A DNA stretch of 64,000 nt, from positions 106,420 through 170,419 of the forward strand of contig CAWBBR010000016.1 of assembly GCA_963787045.1 (NCBI GenBank), written 5' to 3'. Shown in pieces: positions 59,090 through 64,000 of this stretch (position 1 is its first letter; each line of letters begins with the position of its first letter). This stretch comes from DATJGR01 sp963787045 (GTDB lineage: Bacteria > Pseudomonadota > Gammaproteobacteria > Pseudomonadales > Azotimanducaceae). Position numbers and translations under genes: made by a program. The notes under the pieces are model-generated. The model made no database searches. It worked only from the letters and a program-made list of their open reading frames with translations, and was not told the origin of the DNA.

Positions 59090-60190
59090 CTACTGCAGCT
59101 TGCGCTTCACGATCACCATCGCCAGCGACAGCGTGACGATCCCGATCACCACCATCGGCCACGCATTCGAGAAGATCTCGATCGGCGGCATCGCCTTCGT
59201 GAAGCTGCCCTGAATGATCACGAGAAAATGTTTCAGCGGACTGCCTTCCGCGAGCGTCTGCAGCCAATCGGGCATGTTCTCCACCGGCGTTGCAAAGCCG
59301 GAAATCATGATCATCGGATAACCGACCGCGAACACGCTGAGAATCGCCTGCTGTTGTGTCGTCGCAGATCGCCGACAGCATCAGGCCCATGCCGACCAGC
59401 GAGAATCCGAACAGCAAGACCGCCAGCAACAGCAGCGGTATCGATCCGGCCAGCGGGATATGGAACACCAGCGCTGCCCACCGTGATCATCAACGCCGCC
59501 TGGCCGATCGCAATGATGAACGCCGGCATCGATTTGGCGATCACGATTTCGATCGGCGACGACGGCGACACCAACAATTGATCGAAGGTGCCCTGCTCGC
59601 GCTCCTTCGGAATGGACAACGCGGTGACGACCAGCGTGGTGAACATCACCAGGATGCCCGCCATGCCGGGAACGACGAACCATAGATACGTCAGGTTCTC
59701 GTTGAACCAGTTGCGTATCTCGGTTTGCGGAATGCCGGCCCCCGGCGCGCCGGTCAGTTCGGCGCCATAGTCCTTCACGATGTTCTGCAGATAGCTGAGC
59801 GCGATCTGTCCGGAGTTGCCGCGACGACCGTCGATCAACACCTGCACGGTCGCGGGCCGACCCGCGGCCACGTCGCGCGAGAAATCCGCGGCGATGTGTA
59901 TGCCGACGAGTACGTCGCGGCGATCGACGAGCTGCGCAATCGTCTCGGCTCGGTCTGCCACGATCACCTCGTCGACGAAGCTCGCGGCGCCGATGCGCTC
60001 TACCAGTTCGTGCGACGCGCGGCCCGTGTCGTCGTTGACCACGGCGATGTCGACGTTGCGCACTTCCATCGTCGCCGCGTACGACAGCAGACACAGCTGC
60101 AGCAGCGGCGGCCCGATGAACGTTATCCGCGTCTGCTCGATCGAAGATATTGACGAGCATCTCTTTGACGATTTGCGCCCCCAGCCGCAT
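59090..60190 (-). CDS. ybhR: YbhR-like ABC-2 permease, frameshifted
   Basis: Membrane subunit of a YbhGFSR exporter, about 366 residues. ATG 60190 (MRLGAQIVKEMLVNIF). A periplasmic domain (IAVVNDDTGRASHELVERIG) is followed by membrane helices with IPKEREQGTFDQLLVSPSSP, the hallmark ABC-2 motif, and FSLVGMGLMLSAICDDT. The C-terminus has YPMIMISGFATPVENMPDWL. Frame changes near 60135, 59470 (extra G) and 59350. Last gene of the operon. Confidence 0.85.
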
Positions 60191-60191
60191 G

Positions 60192-61315
60192 TCAGTAGGT
60201 CCATGCTCTTGTGGGTATTGCGCGCAACGAGGATGAAAAATCCGGCGCCGACCGCGAGCATCGCGAGGATGTTCGGTACGAACTGCGCCCATACATCGCC
60301 GGTGAGGAACACGGTCTGCAACGACGCGACGAAGTAGCGCGCGGGAATGATGTACGTGATCGTCTGCAGCCAGCCGGGCATGTTGCCGATCTCGAACAGG
60401 AATCCCGACAGCATGAATGCCGGCAGGAATCCGGTCTGCGCCGCGAGCTGCGACGCGACGAGTTGGCTGCGGGTGCTGGCCGATATCAGCAAGCCCCTGG
60501 CCCAACGACGGAACCAGGAATGCCGACGACAAGACGAACAGCGCGAAGTAGGAGCCCCGCATCGGCACTCCGAATGCATGCGTCGCCAACATGGTGCAGC
60601 CGAACGTGGCGACTAGACCGAGACCGAAATACGGCAGCAGCTTGCCGAGCAGGATCTCGAGAACCGTGGCGGGTGTCGACATCACCGCTTCCATCGTGCC
60701 GCGGTCCCACTCGCGCGCGACGACCAACGCGGTGAGCAACGTGCCGATCAGCGTCATGATGATCGCGATCGCGCCGGGTATCAGGAAATGGCGGCTGTTG
60801 AGTTCCGGGTTGAACCAGAACCTCGCCTCGAGCACGACCGCAGGAGCGCGCGCATCGTCGCGGTGGCTGAGCCACGTCGCGACGACACCGCTCGCGTACG
60901 CACCCACGAAGCTCGCGGTGTTCGGTTGCGACCCGTCGGTAACCACCTGCACCAGCGGTCCGCGGCTCGCCTCCTTCAAGCGGGTATCGAAATCCTGCGG
61001 AATGACCACGAATCCCTTCAGTTTCCCCGCGACCACCTTCTCTGCGACTTCCCGTCGATCCCGCGCCGGTGTCACGTCGAAGAACCGCGTGCCGGAAAAC
61101 GCGGCCGCGAGTTCCTGTGCGTCCGCGCCGTCGCTCTCGAGCACGACGGCGATCGGCACGCGACGTTGATCCAACGACAACGCGAAGGCGAACACGATCA
61201 TCAACACCGTCGGCAACGCGAACGTCACGAGAATCGCCGACGGATCGCGCAATACCTGCAGACTCTCCTTGTAGACGAGTCCGTTGAGGCGACGAACGCT
61301 GAAGCCGGCGCTCAC
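60192..61315 (-). CDS. ybhS: YbhS-like ABC-2 permease, frameshifted
   Basis: First permease of the pair, about 374 residues, ATG 61315. It starts RRLNGLVYKESLQVLRDPSA, has a periplasmic domain (PIAVVLESDGADAQELAAAF) and the ABC-2 motif WDRGTMEAVMSTPATVLEIL, then GFLFEIGNMPGWLQTITYII. One frame change near 60490. The stop frame near 60192-60194 is reached through a further possible indel. Overlaps the ATPase stop by four bases. Confidence 0.86.
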
Positions 61316-63041
61316 GCGGCGTCACGCATGGCGCTGTCAGCCGCTTCCACCAGCCCGACGAACGCGTCTTCCATCGTCGGCGACGGTCGGTCCGCGCTGG
61401 CTACCCGCGCCTTCAGCGCATCAGGAGAGCCGAGTGCGATCACCTTCGCCTGATTCATCAGTGCAACCCGATCGCAATACTCGGCCTCTTCCATGAAGTG
61501 GGTCGTGACCATTGCGGTAACGCCCTTACGCACGAGTCCATTGATGTGGGTCCAGAATTCACGACGCGTGATCGGATCGACACCGGACGTCGGTTCGTCG
61601 AGGAACAACACCAGCGGACGGTGCATCAGCGCGCACGCGAGCGCGAGCCGCTGTTTGAAGCCGAGCGGCAGCGTGGACGGCGACGCTTTCAGATAGCGCG
61701 CGAGTTCGAACGTGTCGATCATTTCGTCGATGCGTTCGCGGCGCAGCGCGCCGGTCAAGCCGTACACGCCCGAGAAGAACTCGAGATTCTGTTTGACCGA
61801 CAGCAGATCGTAGAGCGCGAACTTCTGCGACATGTAACCGAGCTTCTTCTTCGCCTCGACTCTCCGCGCGCCGCAGATCGACGCCCGCAACGCGCGCTTC
61901 GCCGGAGGTCGGTTTCTGCAGACCGCACAACATCTTGAACGTCGTCGATTTGCCGGCGCCGTTCGGGCCGAGCAGGCCGAAGATCTCACCCTTGGCCACT
62001 TCGAACGTCACGTCGTCGGTGGCGGTGAAGTCGCCGTAGCGTTTCGTCAGGTGGCTGCACGACACCGCGATGTCGGTGCCTAGATCCACGACATCCATCT
62101 TTTCGGCGATCACCGAGCGCCCACCGGGACCGCCACCGAGCAGATCGATGAACGCGTCTTCGAAGCGCGCGACCGCGGGCTCGAGGCGGCCACCGTGACG
62201 CGCGGCAAGCTCACGCACCGGCGCGGGTTCAGCGCCCTCGTTCAGCACCACTCGGATCGCGTCTCCTTCGATGACGCCGTCGCGGACGATTTCCAGATCG
62301 AGCGACTCCGCCAGCACGCCGCGGCGGTCTCGCGCGATGCCCACCAGACGATGGGTGCGACCGACGACGCGTTGCGTCAATTCGCGCGGCGCGACCGTCG
62401 AACTCGATGCGACCGTCGTTCAACATCAGCACCGCGTCGCAGCGATCCGCCTCGTCGAGGTAGGCCGTCGACCAGACCACGGTCATGCCGTCGTTCTTCA
62501 AGGCTTGCACCATCGCCCACAGGTCGCGCCGGCTGATCGGGTCTACGCCGACGCTGGGCTCGTCGAGCAGCAGCACGTCCGGCTTGCCGAGCAGCGCGCA
62601 GGCGAGCCCGAGTTTCTGTTTCATTCCGCCGGACAGCTTGCCTGCGCGTCGCTTCGTGAACTGCTCGAGGCGCGTGAACCGCAACAGTTCCGCGAACGTG
62701 GATTCGAGCACGTCGGCTTTCACTCCGCGCAGGCGCGCGTACAACTCCAGGTTCTCGAGCACCGACAGTTCTTCGTAGAGACCGAAGCGCTGCGGCATGT
62801 ACCCGGTGTTGGCATGAATGGTGGTTGCGAACGTGACGACGTCTTTGCCCAGCAGACGGATCTGACCTTCCGTCGGCTTCATCAATGCGCCCATCAGACG
62901 AATCAGGGTCGTCTTGCCCGACCCATCGGGCCCAACGAGTCCGGTGAGGCGCCCCGCTTCGATGTTTGCCGATATGCCTTTCAGCGCCTCGATGTCGTCG
63001 AACGTCTTGACGATATCGCGGATTTCGACCGCGGCCGGCAC
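61312..63041 (-). CDS. ybhF: YbhF-like double ABC ATPase, frameshifted
   Basis: Fused dual-ATPase of about 575 residues. GTG 63041. NBD1: Walker A GPDGSGKTT, signature LSGGMKQKLG, Walker B LLLDEPSVGVDP. NBD2: Walker A GPNGAGKST, signature position LPLGFKQRLALA (degenerate, lacks LSGG), Walker B LFLDEPTSGVDP and switch His in VTTHFMEEAE. Frame changes near 62395 and 61880. The linker has REFARRHGGRLEP-like charged sequence. Fusion and order match E. coli ybhF. Confidence 0.88.
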
Positions 63042-63043
63042 CC

Positions 63044-64000
63044 TCAGGACGCCGGTGAGCGAATCGGTACGCTCAACGTCACCGGCATGCCTTGCCGCAA
63101 GCCGTCATCGGCGTCGGCGACCACTATGCGAAGGCGATATACGAGGTCGGTCCGCAGATCGGTCGTCTCGACCGACTTCGGCGTGAACTCCGCGCGCGGA
63201 GAGATGTAGCCAACCTGACCGTGATATCGCTTGTCGGACGAATCCGTTGCGACCTCGACGTTCGCGCCCGGTGCGAACTTGCCCAGATCCGGCTCACCGA
63301 CGTACGCGCGCACGTACACCGGATCGCGCAGCGACAGGCTGTAGACGGGCACGCCCATCGGCACGATGCTGCCGGTCTCGCGAATGCGCGACAGCACCAC
63401 GCCGTCGCTCGGCGCGAAGAGTTCGGTGTCGGCGAGTTGCGTCTCGGCCTGACTGCGTTGCGCCACCGCAGCGGCGAACTCCGCGCGGCTCGCGTTCACC
63501 TCTTCGCTGCGAAATCCCTCGTTCGCAAGCGCGAGTGCTTCCCGCTGGGCGGCCAATCCGGCGGCGGTCTGGTCGCGGCGCGCCTGGGCAGCGTCGCGCG
63601 CGGTTTCGCTGGTGCTGCCGCTCTTGATCATGCCGAGCTGGCGATCGTATTCGCGCTGCGCGTTCTGATACGCGGCCTCGGCCTCTTCGACCCGCGCCTG
63701 CGCTTGCTGCACTTCCTGCGGCCGGGAACCCTTTTCGAACTTCGCCATGTTCGCCTGCGCGAGTTGAACACGCGCTTCGGTGAGCGCAACGGCTTGCCGA
63801 TACGGCTCGGAGTCGAGCGTCGCAAGCCGCTGCCCCTTAGTGACGACGTCTCCTTCGTCGACGAGCACGTTGGTGATCCTGCCCGGTACACGAAAGCCGA
63901 GTTCGACTTCGCGAATGTCTACATTGCCGTAAAGCGTGAGCGTCGTTGGAGCGACGTGCGCTTCGGCGTTGTAGACCATGCCGAGATCCATGCCCTGCCG
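63044..64000 (-). CDS. ybhG: YbhG-like HlyD adaptor, 5' end cut by window
   Basis: Periplasmic membrane-fusion protein; the frame is open through the end of the window, so the signal anchor is missing. It has LTLYGNVDIREVELGFRVPG and the lipoyl half GRITNVLVDEGDVV, a long coiled-coil hairpin (QAQARVEEAEAAYQNAQREY onward), and the C-terminal strands YHGQVGYISPRAEFTPKSVE then TDLVYRLRIVVADADDGLRQ, which follow E. coli YbhG almost word for word. First gene of the ybhGFSR operon; the whole set should export cationic or amphiphilic toxicants. Confidence 0.92.
   Translation of the reverse strand, partial: RQGMDLGMVYNAEAHVAPTTLTLYGNVDIREVELGFRVPGRITNVLVDEGDVVTKGQRLATLDSEPYRQAVALTEARVQLAQANMAKFEKGSRPQEVQQAQARVEEAEAAYQNAQREYDRQLGMIKSGSTSETARDAAQARRDQTAAGLAAQREALALANEGFRSEEVNASRAEFAAAVAQRSQAETQLADTELFAPSDGVVLSRIRETGSIVPMGVPVYSLSLRDPVYVRAYVGEPDLGKFAPGANVEVATDSSDKRYHGQVGYISPRAEFTPKSVETTDLRTDLVYRLRIVVADADDGLRQGMPVTLSVPIRSPAS

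Overview
The window is a GC-rich, gene-dense stretch of a free-living Gram-negative bacterium. Evidence for an outer membrane is the two beta-barrel genes, two lipoproteins and a TolC/NodT-type efflux channel. The gene mix fits a catabolically versatile gammaproteobacterium of the Steroidobacterales/Nevskiales kind: a Baeyer-Villiger monooxygenase, family III CoA-transferases, an LLM flavin oxidoreductase, a sulfotransferase, a TauD-like dioxygenase, MaoC hydratases, an Ltp2-like thiolase with a DUF35 partner, a PQQ dehydrogenase and many alpha/beta hydrolases. That placement is inference. I saw no rRNA, tRNA, CRISPR array or phage block. Many conserved genes are broken by single-base insertions or deletions while the protein homology continues in the next frame. 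The density is so high (worst at 15.2-18.7, 21.2-22.1 and 34.2-34.9 kb) that sequencing or assembly error explains it better than true gene decay. I therefore give whole-gene coordinates across such breaks and state roughly where the frame changes.

Layout. 1-9.8 kb: a D-aminoacylase-type amidohydrolase cut by the window edge, a VOC protein, an SGNH hydrolase, a MmcQ/YjbR protein, a HAPMO-type Baeyer-Villiger monooxygenase, an MFS transporter, a damaged TPR gene and an ECF sigma factor with a SnoaL-like tail. 9.8-18.7 kb: a MATE exporter, a GNAT protein, two related envelope proteins, a beta-barrel protein and a reverse-strand macA / macB ATPase / macB permease / NodT efflux operon. 18.8-27.9 kb: methyltransferase-GST-hydrolase operon, aldo/keto reductase, MFS transporter, acyl-CoA carboxylase carboxyltransferase, DUF5329 and DUF4345 proteins, and an esterase/NTF2 pair divergent from a TetR regulator with a clear double-palindrome operator.

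27.8-36.2 kb: a PQQ dehydrogenase on the reverse strand, then a five-gene forward operon with mostly ATGA junctions: GPH symporter, serine hydrolase, two Amidohydrolase_2 proteins and an adenosine-deaminase-like enzyme. It looks like an uptake-and-hydrolysis route for one imported compound. 36.2-49.5 kb: envelope proteins, an APH-type kinase, and a mosaic of small-molecule enzymes (ADC-like, LLM oxidoreductase, sulfotransferase, two CoA-transferases, epoxide-hydrolase-like protein, TauD, SDR).

49.5-54.1 kb: an envelope-stress-like module (FHA protein, ECF sigma, anti-sigma, double-PDZ protein). 54.1-59.0 kb: ferredoxin, PHP protein, two MaoC-type hydratase subunits, then a Y1-type transposase beside about 0.5 kb of non-coding inverted repeats, then DUF35 and a Cys-less thiolase. 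Together the CoA genes resemble a steroid-like side-chain retro-aldol module. 59.1-64 kb: a complete ybhGFSR-type ABC exporter operon, its first gene running off the window end. The most distinctive non-gene structure is the inverted-repeat array at 56.1-56.6 kb next to the transposase.
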